Shown in pieces: positions 45,275 through 54,788 of a DNA stretch of 64,000 nucleotides (position 1 is its first letter; every line of letters begins with the position of its first letter). The translations under genes were made by a program, and so were the position numbers. The notes beneath the pieces were generated by a model. It had not been told where the DNA came from and made no database searches. It saw only the letters and a list, made by a program, of their open reading frames with translations. The DNA is from Chakrabartyella piscis (GTDB lineage Bacteria > Bacillota > Clostridia > Lachnospirales > Anaerotignaceae). The DNA is taken from the NCBI GenBank assembly GCA_030067835.1, contig CP092441.1, positions 3,038,001-3,102,000 of the forward strand, in the 5' to 3' direction.

Positions 45275-45768
45275 TCTTTTATGGTATCACTCGTTGTGCT
45301 AGCTATTTCTACCACATCCTATTTAACATATCATTTTGCCTATTCTATTATACACATTTCTTTTTATTTTACAACTGTTTTTCATGATTTATGGGTACAA
45401 TTATCTTCCATTTTATTTGTTTTTCTTTCGTTTGCAAAGTATACAAAATACTTTCAAAAAAACGTGTACTTTTTTAAGAACAACTGTTATACTATATGGA
45501 AACTCTAGTGGTTTTTGCACTAAATTTACTGTCCTATTTCGTTTGTTATAATTCACCAAAACAAAAGGCATTATAGGGAATACCAATTCGCTTTTTCATA
45601 GAAACTGACGAAAACAGCCCAGTAAAAAATGAGTAATATGAATTTTAGAGAGTATCAACAGAAAAATCATTTCATATCTATTGGAAAAGCCCCATAAAAA
45701 CTGTGCAAAATACCTATGGATTCTGACACATAAGCGGGCAATACAACTTTCGTTAGGGGGTTATTTCG
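45275..45768. promoter_or_regulatory. Upstream region of ilvBN
   Basis: Gene-free and AT-rich. A TATACT -10-like box lies at about 45488-45493 with TGTACT further upstream; the following 280-base leader is long, but no T-box (GGTGGNACCGCG) or leader peptide rich in Leu/Ile/Val was recognised. A GGGG ribosome site precedes ilvB. Confidence 0.35.
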
Positions 45769-47397
45769 ATGAATGGAGCAGAAGCGCTCATAGCAAGTTT
45801 GAAGGAAGAACAGGTAACCCAAATGTTTGGGTATGCAGGTGCAACCATTTGTAGTCTTGTAGATTCCTTAAGTCAAACAGAAGGTATTGCGTATACCTTG
45901 GTGCGTACTGAACAAAATGCAGGTCATATGGCATCTGGTTATAGTAGAATCAGTGGCAAAACAGGTGTCTGTATGGTTACTTCTGGCCCTGGTGCAACCA
46001 ACTTAATTACAGGGATTGCAACTGCCTACATGGATTCTATCCCAATGGTTGCCATCACAGGTCAAGTACCTTCTCACCTTTTGGGACGTGATATTTTCCA
46101 AGAAGTGGATATCACTGGTGCTGTTGCGCCCTTCATCAAACATAGTTATTTGGTGAAAGATCCAAATGAAATTCCACGCATCGTAAAAGAAGCCTTCCAT
46201 TTGGCATCCACTGGTAGACCAGGCCCTGTGCTCATTGATGTGCCAACAGATGTACAAGTACAAGAATTGAATGGTCCATTTGTATATCCAGAAGCAGTTG
46301 GACTTCGTGGATACAAACCAAGCAACAAAGGAAATGACTTGCAAATCAAACGTATTGCAGATGCTATCCAAGAAGCAAAAAGACCTGTGCTCTTTGCTGG
46401 TGGTGGTGTGCGTTTGGCGGATGCCCAACAAGACTTGATGGACTTTGCAACTACTGCAAACTTGCCCGTTGTCACCAGTATGATGGCACAAGCGTTGTTG
46501 CCTACTGGTCATCCTCTCAATATTGGTATGTTGGGTGCTCATGGCAATCCATGTGCAAACCATGCTGTTGCTTCTGCTGATTTGTTGATTATGATTGGCT
46601 GTAGAGCTGCTGATCGTGCTATTCCAAATCCTGATGAAATGCACAAACGTATGACCATTGTACATATTGATATTGATCCTGCTGAAATTGGTAAAAATAT
46701 GCGTGTTGCACTTCCTGTTGTAGGTCATGCAAAAACCGTTTTGCAACAACTTTCTGCCCTTGCTCCAGCTGCAACACATGCAGATGCGTTCCGTAAAGAA
46801 TTGCAAGAAATTCGCACCAAAGAATTGACCCGTGATTTTGTCAAACGTGAAGGATATGTTAGTCCTCCATTGGCAATGCGTCTTTTGGGTAGCAAATTGG
46901 ATACAGATGCCATCACTTGTGTAGATGTTGGTCAAAATCAATTGTGGGCTGGTAAACATCTTCCTCATAAACAAGGTCGTTTCTTGACTTCTGGTGGTTT
47001 GGGTACTATGGGGTATGCTTTGCCTTGTGCTGTTGGTGCAAAAATTGCTGCTCCTAATCGTCAAGTGGTTGCCATTTGTGGTGATGGTTCCTTCCAAATG
47101 TCCATGAATGAGTTGTCTGCTTTGGTTGCTGGTAATTTGGATGTAAAAATCTTTATGTTGCAAAATCATGTTTTGGGTCTTGTAAACCAAATCCAAAATT
47201 CCGCTTATTCTGGTGCTTTTGGTGTTGCTTTGGATGGTTCACCTGATTTCCAAACCATTGCCAAAGCTTATGGCATTTCAAGTGCCATCGTAACCGATGA
47301 TGCTGGCTTAGATGCTGCTTTTGATACCATGTTGTCTAGCAAAGGATCTTATTTGCTCATTGCAAATGTACATCCAGATGCAACTACCAATGATTAA
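45769..47397 (+). CDS. ilvB: Acetolactate synthase large subunit
   Basis: A 542-residue ThDP enzyme that condenses pyruvate (or pyruvate plus 2-ketobutyrate) in branched-chain amino acid synthesis. Visible: catalytic Glu48 in VRTEQNAGHMASGYSR, MVTSGPGATNLITGIA, the FAD-linked middle domain and the ThDP-Mg motif GDGSFQMSMNELSAL...QNHV. It lacks an N-terminal extension. The small subunit gene follows after 18 bases, so this is the anabolic, regulated form. Confidence 0.95.
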   Translation: MNGAEALIASLKEEQVTQMFGYAGATICSLVDSLSQTEGIAYTLVRTEQNAGHMASGYSRISGKTGVCMVTSGPGATNLITGIATAYMDSIPMVAITGQVPSHLLGRDIFQEVDITGAVAPFIKHSYLVKDPNEIPRIVKEAFHLASTGRPGPVLIDVPTDVQVQELNGPFVYPEAVGLRGYKPSNKGNDLQIKRIADAIQEAKRPVLFAGGGVRLADAQQDLMDFATTANLPVVTSMMAQALLPTGHPLNIGMLGAHGNPCANHAVASADLLIMIGCRAADRAIPNPDEMHKRMTIVHIDIDPAEIGKNMRVALPVVGHAKTVLQQLSALAPAATHADAFRKELQEIRTKELTRDFVKREGYVSPPLAMRLLGSKLDTDAITCVDVGQNQLWAGKHLPHKQGRFLTSGGLGTMGYALPCAVGAKIAAPNRQVVAICGDGSFQMSMNELSALVAGNLDVKIFMLQNHVLGLVNQIQNSAYSGAFGVALDGSPDFQTIAKAYGISSAIVTDDAGLDAAFDTMLSSKGSYLLIANVHPDATTND

Positions 47398-47415
47398 GGA
47401 GGCGTAGAAAATCAC

Positions 47416-47901
47416 ATGAGACAAACAATTTCCATATTGGTTGAAAACCGAGCTGGTGTACTCAACCGTATCACAGGCTTATTTTCCAGACGTGCCTTTA
47501 ATATTGAATCCCTTGCTGTTAGTGTCACCGATGATGAAGATATTTCTCGTATCACCATCATTGCAGACAATGGAAACAGTGTTTTGGAACAAGTAGAAAA
47601 GCAACTGAATAAATTGGTGGAAGTCATCAAAGTGCGTACATTGGAAGATGATGCCATCATTGGACGTGAGTTGATTCTCATTAAGGTGAATGCAACACCA
47701 CAAAATCGCCAAGAAATCCTGACCATTGCAGAAATTATGGGTGCTAAGGTTTGCGATATTTCACCTACCACAATGACATTGGAATTGTCTGCCAATACAG
47801 AAAAATTGGCGACTTTTGAAGGTTTATTGAAACCATTCCATATCATAGAAGAAGTGCGTACAGGTATGATTGCTGTACAAAAAGGCAGTGGGAAGATTTG
47901 A
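47416..47901 (+). CDS. ilvN: Acetolactate synthase small (regulatory) subunit
   Basis: A 161-residue protein: N-terminal ACT domain (2-78, ISILVENRAGVLNRITGLFSRRAFNIESLAV) that binds valine for feedback control, and the C-terminal domain (about 80-158) that activates IlvB. AAGGAGG site. Part of the ilvBN operon. Confidence 0.95.
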   Translation: MRQTISILVENRAGVLNRITGLFSRRAFNIESLAVSVTDDEDISRITIIADNGNSVLEQVEKQLNKLVEVIKVRTLEDDAIIGRELILIKVNATPQNRQEILTIAEIMGAKVCDISPTTMTLELSANTEKLATFEGLLKPFHIIEEVRTGMIAVQKGSGKI

Positions 47902-47922
47902 TGAAATCAAAAGATTAAGACC

Positions 47923-47996
47923 TTGGGACTCTGTCATCACTTTGCAAGCAAATCCAGCTTTGCTGTCCTGCCCTTCTTGGCGGGTGAGTGTCCCAA
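47923..47996 (+). other. Stem-closed element after ilvN
   Basis: TTGGGAC (47923-47929) and GTCCCAA (47990-47996) close a 74-nt segment with inner hairpins GCAAGCAAATCCAGCTTTGC and CCTGCCCTTCTTGGCGGG. Could be a processed 3' structure or small RNA; no family recognised. Confidence 0.3.
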
Positions 47997-48058
47997 ACCC
48001 TGTTCACCTTTGAAAAGGCGAAACCTAAACTTTATTTAAAAACATTTCATTATAATAA

Positions 48059-48192
48059 ATCCTAATTGAAGATAAAAGGGCTTTTATATCTTGTAGGGTA
48101 CGCATTGTATGCGTATCGAAAGTGGAATGCATTCCCTACATAATTGAGATGTATTCCTGTATATTAGGTCTCATTCAGTTTAATTGGGACTA
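48059..48192. mobile_element. MITE-like repeat, copy C (inverted orientation)
   Basis: Reads as the reverse complement of copies A and B: AATCCTAATTGAAGATAAAAG ... GTAGGGTACGCATTGTATGC ... ATTCCCTACA ... TTTAATTGGGACT. Lies between ilvN and a terminator. Confidence 0.75.
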
Positions 48193-48202
48193 TCATAATT
48201 GA

Positions 48203-48245
48203 AAAAAAATTAAGGGCAGTCCACATCGGATTGCCCTTAATTTTT
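48203..48245. terminator. Bidirectional terminator
   Basis: AATTAAGGGCA pairs with TGCCCTTAATT with A- and T-runs on the two sides, between ilvN and the convergent unknown gene. Confidence 0.85.
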
Positions 48246-48250
48246 ATATA

Positions 48251-48670
48251 TCAATGCAAATTTTCTACATTTCCACCATTTAAGATAAAGTGCAACACAT
48301 CTGGATGCAAGCACACTTCATCTTCCAATTCCACAAACAAAAATTCTTTCAATACATCTTTTCTAATGGAGAACACCGCTTCTGGGTAGTTACAATTGAA
48401 AATCTCCTCTGCAATCGCCAAATCCAACTGGAATATTCCTTCCATAATTTCTTGAAAATCTGGTTCTTTTGCCAATGCAGCCAACAAAATCAAGTAAGCT
48501 TCCCCTTTTTGCAATGCAAATTTCGCTTTGATTTCATAAATACGTTGCAATTCAATGGATTTTTCTTCTATTTGCAAAATGGGTTCTTCCAAAAAAGGAA
48601 TATTTAAGCCTAAAAAATCTTCCTTTTGTGATAAATAGTATTTGATGTGTTCTTGACCTCTTTTTCGCAT
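48251..48670 (-). CDS. Unknown 139-residue protein
   Basis: A soluble, mostly helical, acidic protein (MRKRGQEHIKYYLSQKEDFLGLNIPFLEEPIL...) that I do not recognise. The ATG at 48670 has AAAGGAGG, while the long upstream extension has none. No signal peptide, membrane helix or catalytic motif. It follows the SLH gene after its terminator, so it is not obviously part of that unit. Confidence 0.7.
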   Translation of the reverse strand: MRKRGQEHIKYYLSQKEDFLGLNIPFLEEPILQIEEKSIELQRIYEIKAKFALQKGEAYLILLAALAKEPDFQEIMEGIFQLDLAIAEEIFNCNYPEAVFSIRKDVLKEFLFVELEDEVCLHPDVLHFILNGGNVENLH

Positions 48671-48737
48671 AGTTACCTCCTTTGGTTGTAGTCCAATTGT
48701 GTGTATCATCAGTATACCATAATATGGTGCAAATCTG

Positions 48738-48775
48738 GCATAAAAATAAGGGTGCCAAAAGACACCCCTATCATT
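48738..48775 (-). terminator. Terminator after the SLH surface protein gene
   Basis: On the minus strand AGGGGTGTC pairs with GGCACCCTT around TTTT, followed by ATTTTT. Confidence 0.8.
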
Positions 48776-48788
48776 GTTTTGCATGATT

Positions 48789-51700
48789 TTATTTATCTTG
48801 CAAGAATCGCATCATAATGCTTGCCACTTGTGCTCTTGTTGCATTGCCTTTTGGATCCAATGTTCCATCTGCATTACCAGAAATCAAACCTTCAGAAATT
48901 GCCCAAAGCATTGCTGATTTTGCATAATTGGAAACATCATCGCCATCTGTAAATCCATCCATTTCACCTTCTACTTCTGGTGAACCCACATAACGATACA
49001 AGATTGCAATGAGTTGTTCTCTTGTAATATCTGCATCTGGATTTGTACCATCTGTAAGCCCTTCTGCAACAGCCCAAGCCAAAGCATCTGCATACCATTC
49101 AGTGCCTTCACCATCGAAGGAAGCACCTTCCAAGTTATACAATACCATCATAAGCATTGCACGACTCATTGCTGTATTTGGTGCAAATTCATTGTCACCA
49201 ACACCGCTGAAAATACCACGACTGGTTACATATTCCACTGCTTCATAATACCAAGCAGAAGAATCTACGTCATCAAATTCTTTTGGATTGTCTACTTCTT
49301 CTACAACAACATCTTCTGTAGTTGTGTCTTCTGTAGTTGTATCTTCCTCTACTGTTGTGTCATCAGAAGAAGATGAGCTGGAGGAAGAACCGCCACCGCC
49401 ACCGCCTGAAGAAGAACCGCCACCAGTGGATGCAGATACAATTGCAAAGGTTACATCTACTGCATCACTATAGTTGCTACCTTCTACTGCTGTAATGGTG
49501 ATTGTTGCTGTGCCAATACTTATGTTATCTGTATATGCAACTGTGTAATCTTCATCTGGTATAAGAACCATTTTGATAACGTCTGTTACTGCCAACGAAA
49601 CCACTGGTTCTGGTTCAATCGCACTGCCTGTGTATGTTTTGTTTTCAATTGCTTCCACCATATCCGCTGTGATTGGTTTTGCTGTGATTTCGCCCTTAAC
49701 TCCACTTGTAGACAATGTTACATTGTAATATGCTACATCTTCGCCTGAAATTACAGCTTCTCCAAATGTAATTTCCAAATCTTCAGAAACATCGTCATCT
49801 TCATAGGTTGCTGTTGCAGAAACAAGAATTTCATCTGCTTCATTTACAAGATCAGATGCATTCACTGCAAATTTTACATTTGCAACATTTGTACCATCAT
49901 ATACCTTTGTAAAATCTTCTGTTGTTACAATTGCTGTCACGTCTTTTGCTCGCAATTCCACAGTAATGGTGTCACTTTCAGACTCATTCAAGTTTGCACT
50001 ACCATTGTAAACTGCTTTGATGGTATTTTCGCCAATTGCAAGTTTTTGGTCACTTGTTTCATAAACCAATGTTGCTGTATTTTCTGTTACTTCTGCACTG
50101 CCTAAATATACATCGTCTGCATCTTCTACTACCACATAGAAGTCCACTGCATCCAAAGCACCTTCTTCTGATAACATAGCTTCTTTCATAGCCACTTTTG
50201 CAGTCAAAGTCAAGTCAGCACCATAAGTTACAGTTTCCACAATGTCTTCATCTGGTGTGATTGTACTATCTTTTTTGATGATAGTGAAGGTTGCATTTGC
50301 AAAGCCTGTGTAGTTGCCATCTGCTTTTGCTGTGATAATTACTTTTGCTGCTTCACTTACATTTGTATTGTTTTCATAGTCATAAGTAAAATCAGTGTCT
50401 TTTACAAGTGTCAATGTATCTTCACCTGTAGGTGTCCAAGAAATCACTGGTTCTGGTTGGATTGCATATCCGTCATATACTCTGTCTGCAATTTCTGCAA
50501 TCATACCATCTTCCAAAGATTTTGCATTGATTGTGATGGTTGCAGTTTTTGTTGCAGAATCACTTGTATCGTCACCAACTTTTGCAATAACTGCTACAGA
50601 ATAGGTATATGTATCCGCATCTGTACCAGAAGCCAATGTCAAAGTATTGGATGTTGATAATACTACTTCTGAACCAGATTCTGTCCAAGAATAGATATAA
50701 GAAACATCTTCTGCTAAACTGGATGGTTCTACTGTCAAAGTTGCTTCTGTACCATAGGTTACTTCTGCATTTTCCAATGTAAGGGTTGGTGCATCCAATG
50801 TCCAAGTTGCAGTCAATTTCACATCTTTTGCTGGCATTGTGAAGGTTGTTGCACCTGTTTCCAATGTCACATCCGTTGTAGTCCAACCAGCAAATGTATA
50901 GCCTGTTTTACTTGTAGTTGGCAATTCGATTGTATCTCCAATGTGTTGTTCAATCAAATCTGTTACGCCACTGCCACCATTTTCATCATAGGTTACAGTG
51001 TAGTCAACTGGTGTCCAAATTGCTGTCAAAGTCACATCGTTTGCTGGCATTGTGAAGGATGTTGCATTTGTTGCCATCTCAATACCAGTTGCTGTCCAGC
51101 CTGTAATTGTATAGCCTGCTCTTGTATAAGAAGGTGCTGTGATTTCGATTGTTTCGCCTTCACTGATTCCAGTGGTTTCAACATCTGCGAAACATTCTTC
51201 ATCATCAATACCATCTGTATAAGTTACAGAATAGCCAAGAACTTTGATTTGTACATTGGTTGCTACAGTTCCTGTTTCAGTGGTTGTGTCAGTACCTTCG
51301 TAAATTCTACCTTCTGAAATTGTAGTTACAACATCATATGCATCTATTCCATATGCTCTAGTTTCCAAGTTGTCGCCTTCACCACCAATGGTAAGGTTCC
51401 CTGCTCCTGAGAAAATCGCATCACTACCGCCTATTGCAGTCACAACTGTATCATTGCCTGTAATGGAAATATCTCCATTAACGCTATAAATAGCAGTGTT
51501 GTATTCCCCTGTTACTTCTGCATTTACAATTGCATCTGTAATGGTAATGCCATTTACACCATTGATACCATATACACCCTTTGCAGATACATTGGTTGCT
51601 CCATCAATGATAACTTCATCCGCTGAAAGAATAGTTCCATAGGTATTTACTACAGTAACATCCTTTGCAGAAGAAATTGTGGTGGTAATTTCGACTTGTG

Positions 51701-54599
51701 CACCGCCAGAAACGATAAAAGAATCCCTTGCACAAACTGTATATGTATTTTTACTCTCTGCAGTGAATGTACCACCAGAAATGATAATATCACCTTCTGC
51801 AAACATACTTGCATTGCGTTGTAGTATGTTTACAGTGCCACTAGATGTAAAATTGTCAACAGAAAAGCCTTCAATACTTTTATTTAGGGTAGTATTTCCA
51901 ACAGTGGAAACGGTCGCACCAGAAGCTACAGTAACATCATCACCTATCACACCCTTTATACTAGGAAAACCATATTCACTATATGCATATTCGCTGAAAT
52001 CCACATTTACAGTTCCTGCATTGAAGTTGACATCTGCATTACTCGTTGCGCTATAACTAGAATTGATTCCAAACATATTCCCTGTAACCGTTTCATCACA
52101 AGATATTACAATGGTTCCTGTGTGATTGAAGTTCGTGGTAGTCGCTGTAGAAGATTGATATGTATTGATACCTGCACTTGCCTCTGTTCCAGACAATGTG
52201 ATATTCAAATCTCCAGCACCTGTAAAGGTCAAATTGTTTCCTTCGGTTTCAATACCAATACCATTGATGGTAATGTTATTTTCAGTACCATCCACCAAGT
52301 TGATGGTCAATGGAACATTGGAGTTGATTCCTGTTGCTTCTTCTGTTTGATTGATGGTGATACCATTCAAGTGCAAAGTAACCGCACCATCTGCCTCAAC
52401 TGCAATGATATCTTTTGTGGTATATACAAATTCCGCCATAGAAATGGTATATACCCCTTCTTTGGTGATTTTCAATGTTCCACTATCATAGGAATAGCCA
52501 TCTGCAACACCATTGACTACAAAATCACCAACATCCACTGCACCAGATTGATCCATCAAGGAATCACTGCCTGCTTCTGTGATGTAAGAAGGAATTGCTT
52601 CGCCATTTGGAAGTTGGCTCAATTCGCCATTCCAAGAGGATAGTTGCAAACTGCTCCAAGAATCAATGCCAGTAAATGCACCATTTTCATACGTCAAGTC
52701 TGCACCATTAAGAGCTGCTGAATTGGTGTTGGTTGTTGTTGTTTCTGCACCACTTGCACCTATTTTTGTACCATCCCAAGCATACAAACCATACAAAGAG
52801 CCACCTGAAGCATATCCAACCACACGATACACCTTTTCAGATGCTGTCACTGTTTCCACAAGAGAAACACAGTATTTTGCATTTCCTTCACTAACATACC
52901 CAACAATACCACCAACGTAAGTATCGCCAGAAACAGTTCCTGTTGCAAAACAAGATTGCACAGTACCAGCATCGTTATAGCCAACTACCATACCAACATA
53001 AGAACCGCCTGTAACATCACCAGAAACACCAAGGTCTTGGATGGTACCACCAGAAACGTAACCAAATAACCCTTGGTAATCGTCAGATGTATTGATGGAT
53101 AAGCCTGTTACCACATGACCCTCACCATCTAAATTTCCTTTGAAATCACTGGACTCTGTACCAATTGGTGTCCATTCTTCACCGCCAAGGTCGATATCTG
53201 CTGTCAATTGGAAATATGTATTCTCATATGCAGTGCTTTCTTCATTGACATTGGTTGCCAGCAATTCCAATTCTTCTACTGTACCAATGAGATAAGGGTC
53301 ATTAACCGATGTTCCTGCACCTTCCCATACAACTTCATTTTCAACTGTATCTGTGATATAAGATGGAATTCTGTCGCCATTTGGAAGCCCACTCAAAGAA
53401 CCAGTCCAATCGTTATCAAAAATATCACCCCAAGTTTCAATACCAGTTGCAGTAAATGTACCATTTGCATAAGTCAAATCAGCGCCATTGTAATCAGAAG
53501 TTGTGCCACCAGAAACAGTGTACTTATTCACTTCTGTACCATCCCAAGCATACAAATTAGAACCTATATCACTTGAATTCAACTTCCCAGCTACACGACC
53601 ATTGCCAGAACCACTGCCACTTACTGTTTCCACAAGAGAAATACAGTTTTTCACTGTACCTAGTGTGGCAACACCAACCATACCACCCACTTGACTATAG
53701 CCAGAAACACTACCAATTGCAAAGCAGTTTTCCACGCTACTATCACTATTATAACTACTTCCAACTATCAAGCCAATCTGGTGGTTACCTTCAACGGTTC
53801 CTGAAACACCAAGATTTTTGATGGTAGCATCATAAGTAGCACCAAATAACCCTTGCACAGAGTCAGTAGTTTCGATGTACAAACCTGTTACCATATGTCC
53901 AGCACCATCAAAGGTTCCCCTGAAAGCCACCTCATTAAGTACTATACTATCATTAGACCCAATTGGTGTCCATTGCTCATCATTTAAGTCAATATCATCT
54001 ACCAAAACATAGTAAGCTTCTGCAAAGTAAAGTGTTTCACCATCGGCATCTTTGCCATAGGTTTTATAGGTATTGACACGAGTTGCCAATTCTTCCAATA
54101 CAGATACAGTCCCAATGTAGAATGGATTGCTTTCATCTGTACCAATGATAGGTTCATCTGCCAACAAGCTTGCATCTTCAGAAGTTGCTTCTGCCATAGC
54201 AAATGCCACCTGATCCATAAGGGATACTTCCCCATTTTGGATATCTTTCCAATCAAAATCAAAAGTAGTCACTTCTTCAACCACTTCTTCTACGGATTCT
54301 GTAGTTTCTTCTATTTCTTCTACTTCTTCTATTTCTTCTACAGTTTCTACTTCTTCTATTTCTTCTACAGTTTCTATTTCTTCTACAGTTTCTACTTCTT
54401 CTATAGATTCCATGGTTTCTTCGATTTTTTCCACAGATTCTTCAATTACCACCAAATCATTGGATGGTATCTCTGCTTCTTGTTCTTCTACCACTGGCAC
54501 CACAATTTCATCTTCCACATCCACAGCCATTGCAGACACAGGCAATAAAGATGTAATCATTGTTGCTGCCATAAATAATGCCAACCACTTTCTTTTCAT
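48789..54599 (-). CDS. Giant SLH-domain surface protein (1936 residues)
   Basis: A secreted modular protein. Signal peptide 1-25 (MKRKWLALFMAATMITSLLPVSAMA), an acidic Val/Glu/Ile repeat zone (53-110, VEEIE units), two GLUG-type repeat regions (about 235-330 and 500-590, for example GVSGTVEGNHQIGLIVG, CFATGTVSGDTYVGGIVGY), a carbohydrate-binding-like beta-helix section (about 660-1120), two InlB/Flg_new-type repeats (YTVTYDENGGSGV...YTFAGWTTT), YDG/MBG-like beta repeats (VYDGTNVANVKF, YTGSAIEPEPV), a Ser/Gly and Thr/Asp linker and three C-terminal SLH domains (last about 165 residues) that bind pyruvylated wall polymer. No enzyme domain seen, so adhesion or S-layer-like coat is likely. Start chosen at 54599 because the signal peptide begins there. 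Confidence 0.88.
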   Translation of the reverse strand: MKRKWLALFMAATMITSLLPVSAMAVDVEDEIVVPVVEEQEAEIPSNDLVVIEESVEKIEETMESIEEVETVEEIETVEEIEEVETVEEIEEVEEIEETTESVEEVVEEVTTFDFDWKDIQNGEVSLMDQVAFAMAEATSEDASLLADEPIIGTDESNPFYIGTVSVLEELATRVNTYKTYGKDADGETLYFAEAYYVLVDDIDLNDEQWTPIGSNDSIVLNEVAFRGTFDGAGHMVTGLYIETTDSVQGLFGATYDATIKNLGVSGTVEGNHQIGLIVGSSYNSDSSVENCFAIGSVSGYSQVGGMVGVATLGTVKNCISLVETVSGSGSGNGRVAGKLNSSDIGSNLYAWDGTEVNKYTVSGGTTSDYNGADLTYANGTFTATGIETWGDIFDNDWTGSLSGLPNGDRIPSYITDTVENEVVWEGAGTSVNDPYLIGTVEELELLATNVNEESTAYENTYFQLTADIDLGGEEWTPIGTESSDFKGNLDGEGHVVTGLSINTSDDYQGLFGYVSGGTIQDLGVSGDVTGGSYVGMVVGYNDAGTVQSCFATGTVSGDTYVGGIVGYVSEGNAKYCVSLVETVTASEKVYRVVGYASGGSLYGLYAWDGTKIGASGAETTTTNTNSAALNGADLTYENGAFTGIDSWSSLQLSSWNGELSQLPNGEAIPSYITEAGSDSLMDQSGAVDVGDFVVNGVADGYSYDSGTLKITKEGVYTISMAEFVYTTKDIIAVEADGAVTLHLNGITINQTEEATGINSNVPLTINLVDGTENNITINGIGIETEGNNLTFTGAGDLNITLSGTEASAGINTYQSSTATTTNFNHTGTIVISCDETVTGNMFGINSSYSATSNADVNFNAGTVNVDFSEYAYSEYGFPSIKGVIGDDVTVASGATVSTVGNTTLNKSIEGFSVDNFTSSGTVNILQRNASMFAEGDIIISGGTFTAESKNTYTVCARDSFIVSGGAQVEITTTISSAKDVTVVNTYGTILSADEVIIDGATNVSAKGVYGINGVNGITITDAIVNAEVTGEYNTAIYSVNGDISITGNDTVVTAIGGSDAIFSGAGNLTIGGEGDNLETRAYGIDAYDVVTTISEGRIYEGTDTTTETGTVATNVQIKVLGYSVTYTDGIDDEECFADVETTGISEGETIEITAPSYTRAGYTITGWTATGIEMATNATSFTMPANDVTLTAIWTPVDYTVTYDENGGSGVTDLIEQHIGDTIELPTTSKTGYTFAGWTTTDVTLETGATTFTMPAKDVKLTATWTLDAPTLTLENAEVTYGTEATLTVEPSSLAEDVSYIYSWTESGSEVVLSTSNTLTLASGTDADTYTYSVAVIAKVGDDTSDSATKTATITINAKSLEDGMIAEIADRVYDGYAIQPEPVISWTPTGEDTLTLVKDTDFTYDYENNTNVSEAAKVIITAKADGNYTGFANATFTIIKKDSTITPDEDIVETVTYGADLTLTAKVAMKEAMLSEEGALDAVDFYVVVEDADDVYLGSAEVTENTATLVYETSDQKLAIGENTIKAVYNGSANLNESESDTITVELRAKDVTAIVTTEDFTKVYDGTNVANVKFAVNASDLVNEADEILVSATATYEDDDVSEDLEITFGEAVISGEDVAYYNVTLSTSGVKGEITAKPITADMVEAIENKTYTGSAIEPEPVVSLAVTDVIKMVLIPDEDYTVAYTDNISIGTATITITAVEGSNYSDAVDVTFAIVSASTGGGSSSGGGGGGSSSSSSSSDDTTVEEDTTTEDTTTEDVVVEEVDNPKEFDDVDSSAWYYEAVEYVTSRGIFSGVGDNEFAPNTAMSRAMLMMVLYNLEGASFDGEGTEWYADALAWAVAEGLTDGTNPDADITREQLIAILYRYVGSPEVEGEMDGFTDGDDVSNYAKSAMLWAISEGLISGNADGTLDPKGNATRAQVASIMMRFLQDK

Positions 54600-54660
54600 T
54601 TTATTTCCCCCTTTTTTGCTTTGTTTTTCAGATGGACATACCTCCACTATTATTATTTTC

Positions 54661-54689
54661 ATTATACCATTTCTTTTTGTGAAGTATTA
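54661..54689 (-). promoter_or_regulatory. Promoter of the SLH protein gene
   Basis: Minus-strand -10 TATAAT (54661-54666) and a very poor -35 TAATAC (54684-54689) with 17-base spacer. The direct repeats at 54696-54726 begin six bases upstream of this -35, as expected for activator control. Confidence 0.5.
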
Positions 54690-54695
54690 GTGATG

Positions 54696-54726
54696 AAAAT
54701 GACACATACCCTGTCAAAAATGACAC
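54696..54726. promoter_or_regulatory. Direct repeat operator, likely LytTR binding sites
   Basis: AAAATGACAC occurs at 54696-54705 and 54717-54726, exactly 21 bases apart (two helical turns), the geometry of LytTR regulator sites. It abuts the -35 of the regulator promoter on the right and lies six bases from the SLH promoter on the left. Confidence 0.6.
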
Positions 54727-54756
54727 TTGACAAATTTAACATTTTGTGCATATGCT
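54727..54756 (+). promoter_or_regulatory. Promoter of the LytTR regulator/kinase operon
   Basis: -35 TTGACA (54727-54732), 18-base spacer, -10 TATGCT (54751-54756); the ribosome site and TTG start follow within 35 bases. Confidence 0.55.
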
Positions 54757-54788
54757 ATATACAAATGTTTATGAGAGGAGGGGTTCCA

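Noticed and set aside
45127-45300. Possible yybP-ykoY manganese riboswitch ahead of mntP
   Set aside because: The region is taken up by a MITE-like repeat; the conserved riboswitch loops were not found.
45494-45768. T-box leader ahead of ilvBN
   Set aside because: The T-box GGTGGNACCGCG motif and the specifier-loop features are not present by eye.
48251-48784. Longer 177-residue start for the unknown gene at 48.3 kb
   Set aside because: The upstream 38 codons have no ribosome site and run into the terminator of the SLH gene; ATG 48670 has AAAGGAGG.
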